DNA of 64,000 bases from Prevotella sp. (GTDB lineage Bacteria; Bacteroidota; Bacteroidia; Bacteroidales; Bacteroidaceae): the NCBI GenBank assembly GCA_022779305.1, contig JALFSW010000087.1, positions 27,611 to 91,610 on the forward strand. The letters are read 5' to 3'. Positions 8,834 to 19,842 of this stretch are shown here, piece by piece. The notes below the pieces were generated by a model, which searched no databases, was not told the origin of the DNA, and saw only the letters and a program-made list of their open reading frames with translations. The number at the start of each line of letters is the position of its first letter. Position 1 is the first letter of the stretch. The position numbers were made by a program, and so were the translations under genes.

Positions 8834-9997
8834 TTAGTCTGTGATTTGAACAGTTGCACGACGATCGAATGAGATTGGTGAGAGGATTTCTACACCACCT
8901 TTACCAACTGTTGTGATGTTGCCTTCTGGGATACCCATTTCAACGAGCTTACCAGCAACCACACGTGCACGTTCTTCAGACAACCATTGGTTGCGTTCTG
9001 CAGTACCAGTTGCACTGTCGGCATAACCAGTTACAAGGAGCTTGCGATCGTTTTCTTTTGCGAATTTAGCAATTGCACGAACGTTTACCAAGTCTTTTTC
9101 AGATGCAATGTTTGTCTTATCAATGTTGAAGAACACTGAAATTGGAGTTGCAATAAGTTCTTTAACAGTTTCAGGAACAGTTTCCACTACTTTTGGATTA
9201 GCAAGCTCATTGCGAAGACGTGCATTTTCTGCTTCTGCATCACGAAGACGTGAATTCAAACCATCAAGTGCTGCTTGGTGTTGTGCATTGATCGCATCAA
9301 CATCTGGAGTTTTGTTCCAAGTAGACTTGCCAAGACCGATGTTAAGACCGAGTTCTACGTAGAGGTTGTTATCATGTGAATCCCAACCACGGTTTCCATA
9401 GTATTGATCGAAACCATCGATGTCGCCTTCATAGCGGTTGTAGCCAGCTTCAGCATAAACACGGAACTTGTTGCTCAAACGCCAAGAAGATTGGATACCT
9501 GCGCTAAGTCCCATAGAATAGAAGTTGCTGCTCATTGAACGACCAACGCCACCACCAACAAATGGGATTACATTCCAAACACGGTTTTCATTATAACCAA
9601 AAAGAATGTTGCTCACGTTGAACATGATATGTTCTTGGAGAAGCCAATACTTATTGCCATTGTTAGCTTGATCTTTATGGTCAGCATCTGTCACACCAAC
9701 ACGTTTACCCCAAATACCTTGGAACTTTGTACGAATACCGAGACCTGGAGTGAACCATTTTCCTACTGCAACACCGAAACCAGGGTTGTTACGGAAATCT
9801 TTAATCGGGCTTGAACTAAGGTTTGTACCGTGTTCTTGTCCAGAATACCAAGCATTCCATTGTGCACCTACTTGAACAAACCAGTTGCTCCAAAATGAAT
9901 TTGTTGCGACACTGTACTTCTCAGTAGGTACATCGCTTTGACCAAAACTTGCTGCAGAAACGCCAGCAAAGGCCAATACCATTAATAATTTTTTCAT
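8834..9997 (-). CDS. OmpA family outer membrane protein (beta-barrel plus C-terminal peptidoglycan-binding domain)
   Basis: Signal peptide MKKLLMVLAFAGVSAASFGQ. OmpA C-terminal motif (LLVTGYADSATGTAERNQWLSEERARVVAGKL). Confidence 0.92.
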   Translation of the reverse strand: MKKLLMVLAFAGVSAASFGQSDVPTEKYSVATNSFWSNWFVQVGAQWNAWYSGQEHGTNLSSSPIKDFRNNPGFGVAVGKWFTPGLGIRTKFQGIWGKRVGVTDADHKDQANNGNKYWLLQEHIMFNVSNILFGYNENRVWNVIPFVGGGVGRSMSSNFYSMGLSAGIQSSWRLSNKFRVYAEAGYNRYEGDIDGFDQYYGNRGWDSHDNNLYVELGLNIGLGKSTWNKTPDVDAINAQHQAALDGLNSRLRDAEAENARLRNELANPKVVETVPETVKELIATPISVFFNIDKTNIASEKDLVNVRAIAKFAKENDRKLLVTGYADSATGTAERNQWLSEERARVVAGKLVEMGIPEGNITTVGKGGVEILSPISFDRRATVQITD

Positions 9998-10173
9998 ACT
10001 TTTATTTATTAAACAATCAAATTTTTTCTATTACTCAGTAATTAGTAAGTTTGGCTTAAGCATTCGTTATTGGCTTAACTCAACTACTTTCACATCTTCC
10101 TTATTTTTGACTTATACCTAATATTGAGACAGCTCTTTAGCTATTTACTCTTCTTAGCATCAAAATAACGCTG

Positions 10174-10181
10174 CAAAGTTA
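10174..10181 (-). promoter_or_regulatory. Putative -7 element (TAACTTTG) of ompA-like gene
   Basis: TAnnTTTG on the minus strand about 180 nt upstream of the ORF. -33 element weak. Confidence 0.45.
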
Positions 10182-10269
10182 GACATTTTTTTTTATATAA
10201 AACTCTTTTTTGAAAAAAAATGAGCTTTATGCGCAAAATATTGTATCGAAAATGAAATATTACCATCTT

Positions 10270-12117
10270 TTAAGAAAATAATCGCTCAATGTCGGTTTGT
10301 GGAAAAATGGAAAGGATAGGTTTTCCATTGGGGGTATAGTTCACATTTTCACAAGCGAAAAGGTTATTGACCAAGATTTCCATTTCTTCGTTGCTGAGTA
10401 CTTGTCCGCGCGGCAGGGCTGCGCTGCGGGCTAAACTGTGTGCCAAAGATTCATCTATGCTGGCCATAATATCGGTTCTTCCTTCCATGGCGTTGGCTAT
10501 CATCTCATCTACAAGTGTGGCTATATTCAACCCTTCTATACCCGCAGGAACACCATTGACGGAATAGCTTGTGCCACCGAGTGACTCCATATCGAAACCT
10601 AATTTTTTCATTTCTTCTAAGATGCAGTGAAGCAACGAGCTGTCGGAAACGGAAAGATCTATCATCTCTGGAAAGAGAATTTTCTGCGTGTGGGCTTTTT
10701 GTTCGTCCAGCATACGGAGATATTGCTCATAAAGTACACGCACGTGGGCACGATGTTGATCTATAATCATCAACCCCGATTTGATAGCCGTCATGATATA
10801 GCTGCCCTTATATTGATAATGTGTAGGCGATTTATCTTCTATCACCGTCTTTGCCGCAGCGGCAGGATGGGTTTCAGGGAAAAGCTGTGGAACATCGGCA
10901 TTTTCATTGGATACGTCCACTGGTGCAGAGAAATGGTCTGCCTGCGCTTCAATGCCTGCATAAAGTTGTTGCCATTCTTCCATATTGGCTGTGGTGTGTT
11001 GCTTGGCTTCGCTGAAAGGATTGTAGGCGGGGTTATAATTGAGCGTTGGTGCTGTCGAGCGTACATTCGGATTGAAGGTCGGGATATTGGGACCTTCGTT
11101 AGCATCGAAGTCTATTGCAGGGATGTCGCTAAATCTGCCAATGGCTTCTTTCACGCCAGCCATCAAGATTTGCCAAATAGCTTGTTCGTTTTCAAACTTT
11201 ATTTCAGTTTTTGTTGGATGAATGTTCACGTCTATGCTTTCCGTAGGAACATCAAAATAAAGAAAATAAGGCACTTGCTCGCCTGCTGAAACAAGACGTT
11301 CAAAAGCGGTTGCGATAGCTTTATTAAAATAGGGATGTTTCATAAATCGCCCATTGACAAAGAAAAACTGTAACGCACCTTTTTTACGGGCAGCTTCTGG
11401 TTTGCCCACGTAACCATAAATCTTGCAAAGCGTTGTTTCTACGTCTACCTGTAAAAGGTCTTGGTTCAGTCGTTTTCCAAAGACGCTGATGATGCGTTGG
11501 CGCAAACTACCTGTACGCAACGAAAACATTTCCACACCATTGTTGTGGAGTTTAAAAGAAATATCTGGATAAACAAGAGCGATGCGTTCAAATGCAGCAA
11601 CGATGTTATTGAGTTCTGTGTTGTTCGATTTGAGAAATTTTCGTCGTGCTGGGACGTTATAAAAAAGGTTCTCCACCTTAAAACTACTGCCAACAGCACA
11701 CGAGCATGGCTCTTGAGAAAGCACACGGCTACCTGCAATCGACAGACAAGTGCCAAGGTCATCATGCCCCATTCGGGTTTTCAATTCCACTTGAGCAACG
11801 GCAGCTATTGACGCCAAAGCCTCACCACGAAACCCCATTGTTCGGAGTGCAAACAAATCATCGGCTTTCTTTATTTTTGATGTAGCGTGGCGTTCAAAAG
11901 ACAAACGGGCGTCGGTGTCGGACATGCCTTTTCCATTGTCAATCACTTGAATGGAAGTTTTACCTGCATCGACTATCAAAATATCTATCTGTGTTGCGCC
12001 TGCATCAATCGAGTTTTCAACCAGTTCTTTTACAACCGAAGCTGGGCGTTGTATCACTTCGCCTGCAGCAATTTGATTAGCCACGCTATCGGGCAATAAC
12101 TGTATGATGTCGCTCAT
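10270..12117 (-). CDS. mutL: DNA mismatch repair protein MutL
   Basis: MSDIIQLLPDSVANQIAAGEVIQRPASVVKELVENSIDAGA and GFRGEALASIAAVAQVEL motifs. Confidence 0.97.
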   Translation of the reverse strand: MSDIIQLLPDSVANQIAAGEVIQRPASVVKELVENSIDAGATQIDILIVDAGKTSIQVIDNGKGMSDTDARLSFERHATSKIKKADDLFALRTMGFRGEALASIAAVAQVELKTRMGHDDLGTCLSIAGSRVLSQEPCSCAVGSSFKVENLFYNVPARRKFLKSNNTELNNIVAAFERIALVYPDISFKLHNNGVEMFSLRTGSLRQRIISVFGKRLNQDLLQVDVETTLCKIYGYVGKPEAARKKGALQFFFVNGRFMKHPYFNKAIATAFERLVSAGEQVPYFLYFDVPTESIDVNIHPTKTEIKFENEQAIWQILMAGVKEAIGRFSDIPAIDFDANEGPNIPTFNPNVRSTAPTLNYNPAYNPFSEAKQHTTANMEEWQQLYAGIEAQADHFSAPVDVSNENADVPQLFPETHPAAAAKTVIEDKSPTHYQYKGSYIMTAIKSGLMIIDQHRAHVRVLYEQYLRMLDEQKAHTQKILFPEMIDLSVSDSSLLHCILEEMKKLGFDMESLGGTSYSVNGVPAGIEGLNIATLVDEMIANAMEGRTDIMASIDESLAHSLARSAALPRGQVLSNEEMEILVNNLFACENVNYTPNGKPILSIFPQTDIERLFS

Positions 12118-12140
12118 ATACTTAAAATTTTATTTAAATT

Positions 12141-12340
12141 TAAATCCAAATCGGTCATTAGACCGTCAGGATTTCTTTTTATTTTATTTATCAACTTCCC
12201 AATTGCTTGCAACTACTTGTCGGCAGCGTCTTCAGCGTTTTCTCTGGAAGCAGGCCGCTACATCTGCGATAAAGCGCTGAACAATCTGCACAGACAATTA
12301 GGCGCAACCAGCTTGGTCTCTAATGAACGAATTGGGTTAA
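12141..12340 (-). repeat. MITE-like intergenic element, copy 2
   Basis: Inverted copy: taaatccaaatcggtcattagacc ... ctctaatgaacgaattgggtta. Internal ggccgctacatctgcgataaagcgc. Confidence 0.87.
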
Positions 12341-12624
12341 ATCAATGCAAGAAGAAAAAAATAAACCATCAAAACAAGCAATACGCCTGCGGCAATATGC
12401 AATAATAAGCCTGAAGATGTCCTGTTACGACGTCTTGAGAAATACCGATATTCGTCATCAGCTGGACTTATTGACGTTGTTTTCGCTTCTTTCTGTTCGT
12501 CCTTCTCCAATCCGATTTCGCTTCCTGCATTTTTCTTTATCTTGCGGAGTAATTCTTTTCGCTCGTCATAATAAAGCGGACTAGGCTGAAATCTACGTGG
12601 TTTTGCTTGTTTGAAAAAGCTCAT
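12337..12624 (-). CDS. Hypothetical small membrane protein, 95 aa
   Basis: C-terminal TM helix (LLLHIAAGVLLVLMVYFFLLALI). Stop codon lies in the edge of the adjacent repeat element. Confidence 0.6.
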   Translation of the reverse strand: MSFFKQAKPRRFQPSPLYYDERKELLRKIKKNAGSEIGLEKDEQKEAKTTSISPADDEYRYFSRRRNRTSSGLLLHIAAGVLLVLMVYFFLLALI

Positions 12625-12646
12625 TTCTGTTGTTCTATTTCATTTA

Positions 12647-12725
12647 ACCGTTTTTCGCCATGGCAATGTAAAAACTGCGTTCCTCGTTTTTCCACCAGCT
12701 CATCTGACTTAACAAAAACGCTCCT
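12647..12725 (-). repeat. Short conserved intergenic repeat (family B), copy 1
   Basis: Reverse complement CAGATGAGCTGGTGGAAAAACGAGGAACGCAGTTTTTACATTGCCATGGCGAA matches 41194-41275. Confidence 0.75.
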
Positions 12726-12851
12726 TTATTGCGGTCAAAACATCGCTACGCCTCACACACTTTACCATATTGGCTTTAAAATCTTAAAAATAGGTATTTT
12801 GTGCGCAAAGATAACACGCTTTTAGCCTCTTAAGGAAAGATGTATGCGGTT

Positions 12852-14747
12852 TTATTCCTTACTCCTTCTCCCCACTCGTCTAAAAAGATCGTATTTATTT
12901 TTAGGTCTGACATGTTCATACCAAGCAAATGCTGGCAATTTTAGTTTATCTGAAGGGATTTTCGACATAGGATACATCGTACCCGTAGACTTCGATAGCC
13001 ATATTCTGTCTAAAGTCTTGTCCCCTGCCATGTACATTCGTAAGGTGTCAGTTTCCGTATAATTCAAGCCCATCAACGTACTGTCTTTCTCTTCTTTTGG
13101 ATAATAGACGATCAGCACATTGCCCACAGCTTCTGCCTTTTTGAGCTTTCCATCTGTAAAGAAAGCATTGATGCGCTTTGAGTAAACTTGGTTAAAATGT
13201 GCTTGTTCGTCTACCTTTTCTATGGAAGACGCATTGTCATAGACATAAGCTCGATGGATGGTTGAATCGTTCATATAGGCTTGAATGGAATCGCCCACTA
13301 CTTGTCGGTTTTCATTCCAAAGAATAGGCTCGTAATAAAGTGTCAAGCAAGAGTCGCCAGTGTGATAAACCATCAGTCCGCACACAGCTTGAAGGTCTTC
13401 CCGATAAACCCGCACATTGTTCACACCGAAAATTTTTCGATACTCCTGTGGCGTGTTCAGATGAAAGGCTTTCATACTGAGCGTGTCGGCGTGCATAAAA
13501 AGTGTATCAGCTTGAGAAAACTCTTTCAAGACAGCTCCAGGATTTCCACCATAGGCAATGGCTGCACTGTCCGTATAAGAAACATACGCTCCTTGGAATG
13601 CGTGCTTCTTTTTATGGTCGATATAGTAAACATTGCCCTTTCCTTCGCCCTCTCTCGTTTTGTCATTGTAGAAAAGGTCATCGCCTGTAATAACACGCTG
13701 ATTGAGCGCATCGACTATTTTCACTTTCCCGTGCCCCTCGCTATGTCCAGTTTTAAAGTTATAAATAACATGATCGCCTGTTATGGTTCTCCTCGCTTTG
13801 TGGTCTACGATCTTTACTTTTCCTGTACCCTCACTATGACCTGTTTTATCATTATAACGCACCTCTTCTCCTTCCATAGTGCGATTGTTTTTCTTGTCTT
13901 TTATCTTTACATTTCCGTAGCCTTCAGCTTCACCACTGACACTATTATATACAAGGTTATCGCCCTCCACATCACGATCAGGAGATGTGATATTCGAACG
14001 TCCTTTCAGTTCCATATAATCCGTTTTACTGTTATAGGTGCCGTCTTCCGTATGCACTACTTCGCCTTTAGCAGTGCGTATGACCGATTTTCCTATCACC
14101 CGCATCAACCCCGTATCTGTATTACCTTGGGCTGAAGGCGTGTTGATGGTGTATTTGGGCGTACGTATTACAACGTTGCCCATGAAGTTGGCATCCTTCG
14201 TTTGGGTGTTATAATCGCCTTGATCGGCAACCACTGTGCTACCATCATAAACCAACGTACCTCTTCCTCCAAAGTAGTTGGCAAGATTGGTGCCCATATT
14301 ATAGTCCAAACTATCGCAGCGCAAAGATTTCCTTGGTTGTCGCAAAATCACTTTCTCTCTCGCCCGTGCCACTTGGATCATACCCTCGTAATAAAGGCGT
14401 GAACAAGTTAAATGCGTTCCATCGGTTCTTTTCAAATCAACATTGCCAAAAGCACTGAACGAATTTTGTTTTTCGTTGATATATGCACTATCACAAAGCA
14501 ACGTAAAGTCTTTGTAACGAAACTTCACATTGCCTTTCGCTATTTGTATGTCGGGAAGCTGAAACTGGTTATGGCGCACCACATTGGCACGTTCGATATA
14601 GATCTTTTCCTTTTGTTTTACTTCCTTTTTCTGTGCCAACAACGTTCCAGAAAGGGTTAAGGCAAAAAGGCATAGAATCATTTTCATGAAGATTCTATGC
14701 CCACAATTCATTATTTTTGTATTCAATTTAGCTGACTTAATTCTCAT
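12852..14747 (-). CDS. OstA-like/LptA-like outer membrane biogenesis protein
   Basis: OstA-type repeats (KVKIVDHKARRTITGDHVIYNFKTGHSEGHGKVKIVD). ATGA overlap with upstream PPIase. Confidence 0.82.
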   Translation of the reverse strand: MRIKSAKLNTKIMNCGHRIFMKMILCLFALTLSGTLLAQKKEVKQKEKIYIERANVVRHNQFQLPDIQIAKGNVKFRYKDFTLLCDSAYINEKQNSFSAFGNVDLKRTDGTHLTCSRLYYEGMIQVARAREKVILRQPRKSLRCDSLDYNMGTNLANYFGGRGTLVYDGSTVVADQGDYNTQTKDANFMGNVVIRTPKYTINTPSAQGNTDTGLMRVIGKSVIRTAKGEVVHTEDGTYNSKTDYMELKGRSNITSPDRDVEGDNLVYNSVSGEAEGYGNVKIKDKKNNRTMEGEEVRYNDKTGHSEGTGKVKIVDHKARRTITGDHVIYNFKTGHSEGHGKVKIVDALNQRVITGDDLFYNDKTREGEGKGNVYYIDHKKKHAFQGAYVSYTDSAAIAYGGNPGAVLKEFSQADTLFMHADTLSMKAFHLNTPQEYRKIFGVNNVRVYREDLQAVCGLMVYHTGDSCLTLYYEPILWNENRQVVGDSIQAYMNDSTIHRAYVYDNASSIEKVDEQAHFNQVYSKRINAFFTDGKLKKAEAVGNVLIVYYPKEEKDSTLMGLNYTETDTLRMYMAGDKTLDRIWLSKSTGTMYPMSKIPSDKLKLPAFAWYEHVRPKNKYDLFRRVGRRSKE

Positions 14748-16177
14748 CTAACCCAACCTTCGTATTCAAATTTAGCATCTTTATAGCGTGGGTTCATACG
14801 CACGTAGGTTTCTTTCACTTTCTTCACAATCCAATCATGAATGATGTCTTTTTTACGCTGAGCTGTAACAATATCTTTCATTTCTTGGAAGTCTTCTGTG
14901 ATGGTTGCCCGATGTTCGTCTCTTCGACTAACGAGTTTAATGATGGCGCAGACTGTTTTACCCTTAGCATTTATCATTTCAAAAGGTTCCGAAACCTCGC
15001 CCACCTTCATTGTCTCAACAACACGTGCAATTTCCGTTGGCAAGTCTTTCATTTTGAAACGCGATGTGCGTGCGCTTTCAGTTGAATTAACCATCAGTCC
15101 GTGGTTGTTTCTTGTGTCTTTATCGTCCGAAACAAAGGCTGTTGCATCTTCAAAGGTGAATTTTCCCGCCTTGATGTCCTTACTGATGGAATCCAAACGT
15201 TCTTTGGCTGCCACCACCGAAGCAGCAGAAACTTTTGGTTTGAGCAAGATATGGCGACAGTTCACCTTATCGCCACGCTTATCTATGAGTTGAATGATGT
15301 GGAACCCAAACTCACTTTCAACCACTTTCGATATTTTTTTAGGATCGGTGAGGTTAAAAGCGGCAGCGGCAAAAGCTGGATCGAGCATACCACGTCCCAT
15401 ATAGCCCAATTCGCCACCTTGTCGTCCCGAACCAGTGTCGTCTGAATAAAGGCGTGCCAATGTTTCAAACGATGTTTCGCCCTTTGTTACACGTTCGGTG
15501 AAATTGCGCAATTGGTCTTTTATGCGGGCAACTTCTTCTTGTTCAACCTTGGGCGTTTGGGTGATGATCTCCACTTCTACAGTAGTGGGTATCAAAGGAA
15601 TGCTGTCTTGTGGCAGCTTATTGAAATAGGCTCTCACCTCGGCTGGCGAAACTTTCACATCCGAAACGAGCGATTCCTGCATTCGTTGCACCAATTGGCG
15701 GTTTTTAAATTCCTCCCGAAGGTCTTGTCTGATTTGCGAAAGCGTTTTGCGTTGGAATTGCTCTAACTTTTCCTTGCTACCGATTTGAGGAATGGAAATC
15801 CAATAATTGATTTGCTGTTCCACGTTTTGCGACACTTCTGCGTCGGTCACATCGATACTGTCAAGGGCAGCTTGATGCAAAAACAGTTTCTGAACAGCCA
15901 ATTGTTCTAATATCTCTATCTCTGGATTGCCTTTCCAACGCATTCCATCCATCTCCGCCTGAAGTTTCATTGTTTCAACTTCCGACTTCAAAATGGGTTC
16001 ATCGCCTACCACCCAAAGCACTTCATCCACAATACTGGTTTCGTTTGCGCTATTGGCTTTGATTGTGTCTGTTGCGCTTTTCTGCATTGGGGCAGACGTA
16101 CGCATGGCAGGCAGCCCTATCGCTGTGATTGCACTACCTGCCAAAAGGAATGCTACGCTTTGCTTTTTTATATTCAT
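14744..16177 (-). CDS. Peptidylprolyl isomerase, SurA-like, with parvulin domains
   Basis: LARLYSDDTGSGRQGGELGYMGRGMLDPAFAAAAFNL...FGFHIIQLIDKRGDKVNCRHILLKPK. Confidence 0.9.
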   Translation of the reverse strand: MNIKKQSVAFLLAGSAITAIGLPAMRTSAPMQKSATDTIKANSANETSIVDEVLWVVGDEPILKSEVETMKLQAEMDGMRWKGNPEIEILEQLAVQKLFLHQAALDSIDVTDAEVSQNVEQQINYWISIPQIGSKEKLEQFQRKTLSQIRQDLREEFKNRQLVQRMQESLVSDVKVSPAEVRAYFNKLPQDSIPLIPTTVEVEIITQTPKVEQEEVARIKDQLRNFTERVTKGETSFETLARLYSDDTGSGRQGGELGYMGRGMLDPAFAAAAFNLTDPKKISKVVESEFGFHIIQLIDKRGDKVNCRHILLKPKVSAASVVAAKERLDSISKDIKAGKFTFEDATAFVSDDKDTRNNHGLMVNSTESARTSRFKMKDLPTEIARVVETMKVGEVSEPFEMINAKGKTVCAIIKLVSRRDEHRATITEDFQEMKDIVTAQRKKDIIHDWIVKKVKETYVRMNPRYKDAKFEYEGWVR

Positions 16178-16191
16178 AAAATCTTTACTTG

Positions 16192-17616
16192 TTAATGCTT
16201 GTTCACCGTACTGAGTACATCGCGGTTGATGACCACGCTATACTTCGTGCGGAGATCTTTTATCCATTCTTTTTCAAGCACTTCTTGATAGTCCGACGTT
16301 ACCAAACCACGCACGTCATCCATCTCTTTCGGTGCTTTTAAAATCTTGCCATAAACAGCATCGATAGGATAATCCTTGAGCGGACGTGGCGTCGCATTTT
16401 TCTTGAAGATTTCTTTGTCTATCAATGCATTGTCTCCTTCTTTAAAGAGTCCTTTTTCTACACGTATGCGGATAATGCTGTCGTTATTAAACGTGTCGCG
16501 GAGTTTTTCAGCCCACTTATCGAAAGGAAGGTTTTTCACACATTGCTTCACTGCTTTCACGTCTTCCTGTTTCTTCACGTGGTAAGCAATACCTTTGAAG
16601 CGTGGTTTATCCCACGCATATTTCTTTTTGTTCTTTTTGAAGAATGCTTTTAGACCTTCTTCGTCTTTTGCAGCTTTTTCCCAAATGGTTTTATTGCTGA
16701 TTTCAAACAAAAGCAACCCATCGTGATATTCTCTCACCAAATTCTTCAAATCGGGATCTTGGGCTTCCAATTCAGTTAATTTTTTGTCTAATATCTGTGC
16801 AGGTGTCAGTCCACCATTCGATGCAGCTGCCATTTCATCTAACTTCTTGTTGATGATTTGTTCACGAATGCCACGCACTTCGATGAATTTCAAGATGTCG
16901 GCACGCAACGAATCATAGGGTTGGAAGTTTTCTTTCCCATAAAACTTGATAATGTGATAGCCAAAGGGAGAAAGCACAGGTTTGCTGATTTCTCCTGGTT
17001 GGAGTGCCAACAAGGCCTTTTCAAATTCAGGTACGGTTTGTCCTTTCGTCAGTGGAGGAAGTTCGCCACCTTGTGCAGCCGAACCTTTGTCGCCAGAAAA
17101 TTGTTTCGCCAAAGTAGCAAAGTCGCCACCTTTCTTTAGCACATTATAGATAGAGTCGGCGCGCAGCTTCATTGCTTCCTGTGCTTGTGGTGTTGCGTTT
17201 TGTCCGAGCGACAACAGAATATGGGCAGCCTTCAGCAAACCGCCATTTCCTTCTACCCTATCTTTGGTTTCTTGATAGATGCGTTTTGCTTCCGTTTCCA
17301 CGTCCTCGTTGTTTATCATTGTTGGACGTATTTGTTGATTTCTGTATGTCAAGAACTCTTGTTTGAATGAAGAGAGTGTATCAAGTTTTGCGTCTAACGC
17401 AGCCTCAACTTTCAGTTTGTAATTCACAAAAAGTTCCACGTATTCTTCTACACTTTTCTTATCTATAACGCCCTCGGCATTGTTCTTATTATATGAGTAT
17501 TCAAACTCTGAACGACTCACGGGTTTACCATTGATGGTCATAATCGTTGGGTCGTTCTGTGCAAATGCCATTGTGCCACTCAAAACCATGGCGGCAAATA
17601 ATATCTTTGCTTTCAT
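16192..17616 (-). CDS. Peptidylprolyl isomerase, parvulin family
   Basis: LAKQFSGDKGSAAQGGELPPLTKGQTVPEFEKALLALQPGEISKPVLSPFGYHIIKF. Confidence 0.9.
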   Translation of the reverse strand: MKAKILFAAMVLSGTMAFAQNDPTIMTINGKPVSRSEFEYSYNKNNAEGVIDKKSVEEYVELFVNYKLKVEAALDAKLDTLSSFKQEFLTYRNQQIRPTMINNEDVETEAKRIYQETKDRVEGNGGLLKAAHILLSLGQNATPQAQEAMKLRADSIYNVLKKGGDFATLAKQFSGDKGSAAQGGELPPLTKGQTVPEFEKALLALQPGEISKPVLSPFGYHIIKFYGKENFQPYDSLRADILKFIEVRGIREQIINKKLDEMAAASNGGLTPAQILDKKLTELEAQDPDLKNLVREYHDGLLLFEISNKTIWEKAAKDEEGLKAFFKKNKKKYAWDKPRFKGIAYHVKKQEDVKAVKQCVKNLPFDKWAEKLRDTFNNDSIIRIRVEKGLFKEGDNALIDKEIFKKNATPRPLKDYPIDAVYGKILKAPKEMDDVRGLVTSDYQEVLEKEWIKDLRTKYSVVINRDVLSTVNKH

Positions 17617-17908
17617 TCTTTAGATCATTCTTTTTCCGAAGTTTTGCAGCGTTCGGATATTTATATTTCGTTGATTATTTCTTTTCTTTGTTTATCCATA
17701 TCTCCTTTCGATATAAGGAAACTCGGTTTGAACATCCGATATTCTGAAAGGGGAAATAAACCTGCGCCATTATTGTTCCTTGCGTGTCAGACATAACCGA
17801 ATACGTCTCCCAACTTTGTGGGTGGAATGAAATGTCGCATTTTGTGAAGTCGATTTTCACCTTTATATATAATAAGGCTTCCACCGTCCTCCATGCTGTC
17901 TCATTTTC

Positions 17909-19411
<1,503 letters not shown>

Positions 19412-19421
19412 TTATTGCGTG

Positions 19422-19429
19422 CAAATTTA
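19422..19429 (-). promoter_or_regulatory. Putative -7 element (TAAATTTG) of guaB
   Basis: TAnnTTTG match about 29 nt upstream of the start codon. Confidence 0.4.
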
Positions 19430-19610
19430 ATAATAATTCTTCATAACTTCAGCATTTTTCTTAGTTTTCTACTAAAGAATTAAAGCAATTTAACGCCAAA
19501 GAGTTCTGTACATACACTTGGCGAATTTCTATAGTTTTTCTAACAACTTTCAAACATCCGATAACAATCTGATTTTTAGCTATTTAAAATATAATATATA
19601 CTTACATTCC

Positions 19611-19669
19611 AAGTGAGCCTCACTTGTATCCTAACTGAGGTTCACTTGCGTCCTAACCAAGCCTCACTT
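19611..19669. repeat. Three 22-nt units of near-palindromic 15-mer (locus T2)
   Basis: Units start at 19611, 19633 and 19655: aagtgagcctcacttgtatcct / aactgaggttcacttgcgtcct / aaccaagcctcactt. Confidence 0.85.
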
Positions 19670-19692
19670 AACCCCAAATCGGTCATTAGACG
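19670..19692. repeat. Terminal fragment of MITE-like element, abutting T2
   Basis: aaccccaaatcggtcattagacg matches the TIR. The remainder of the element is absent. Confidence 0.65.
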
Positions 19693-19783
19693 ATCGCGTC
19701 AGCAAGAAAAAACTAAACGAAATTGAACGAACATTCAATAACAGAGCTCAAGACTTGTGGAATGTAAAGCACACAATATAAAA

Positions 19784-19816
19784 AAAGAGAAGTGGCAAAT
19801 CGTGCCACTCCTCTTT
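19784..19816 (-). terminator. Terminator of metalloproteinase/lipoprotein operon
   Basis: aaagagAAGTGGCAaatcgTGCCACTcctcttt hairpin 3' of the minus-strand gene, followed on the minus strand by a T-rich run. Confidence 0.75.
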
Positions 19817-19842
19817 ACTGTTTTTTTAGTGAGATATAGTTT

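Noticed and set aside
17675-17884. 69-aa minus-strand ORF between guaB and the PPIase
   Set aside because: No recognisable motif, signal or conserved context. Possible but unsupported.
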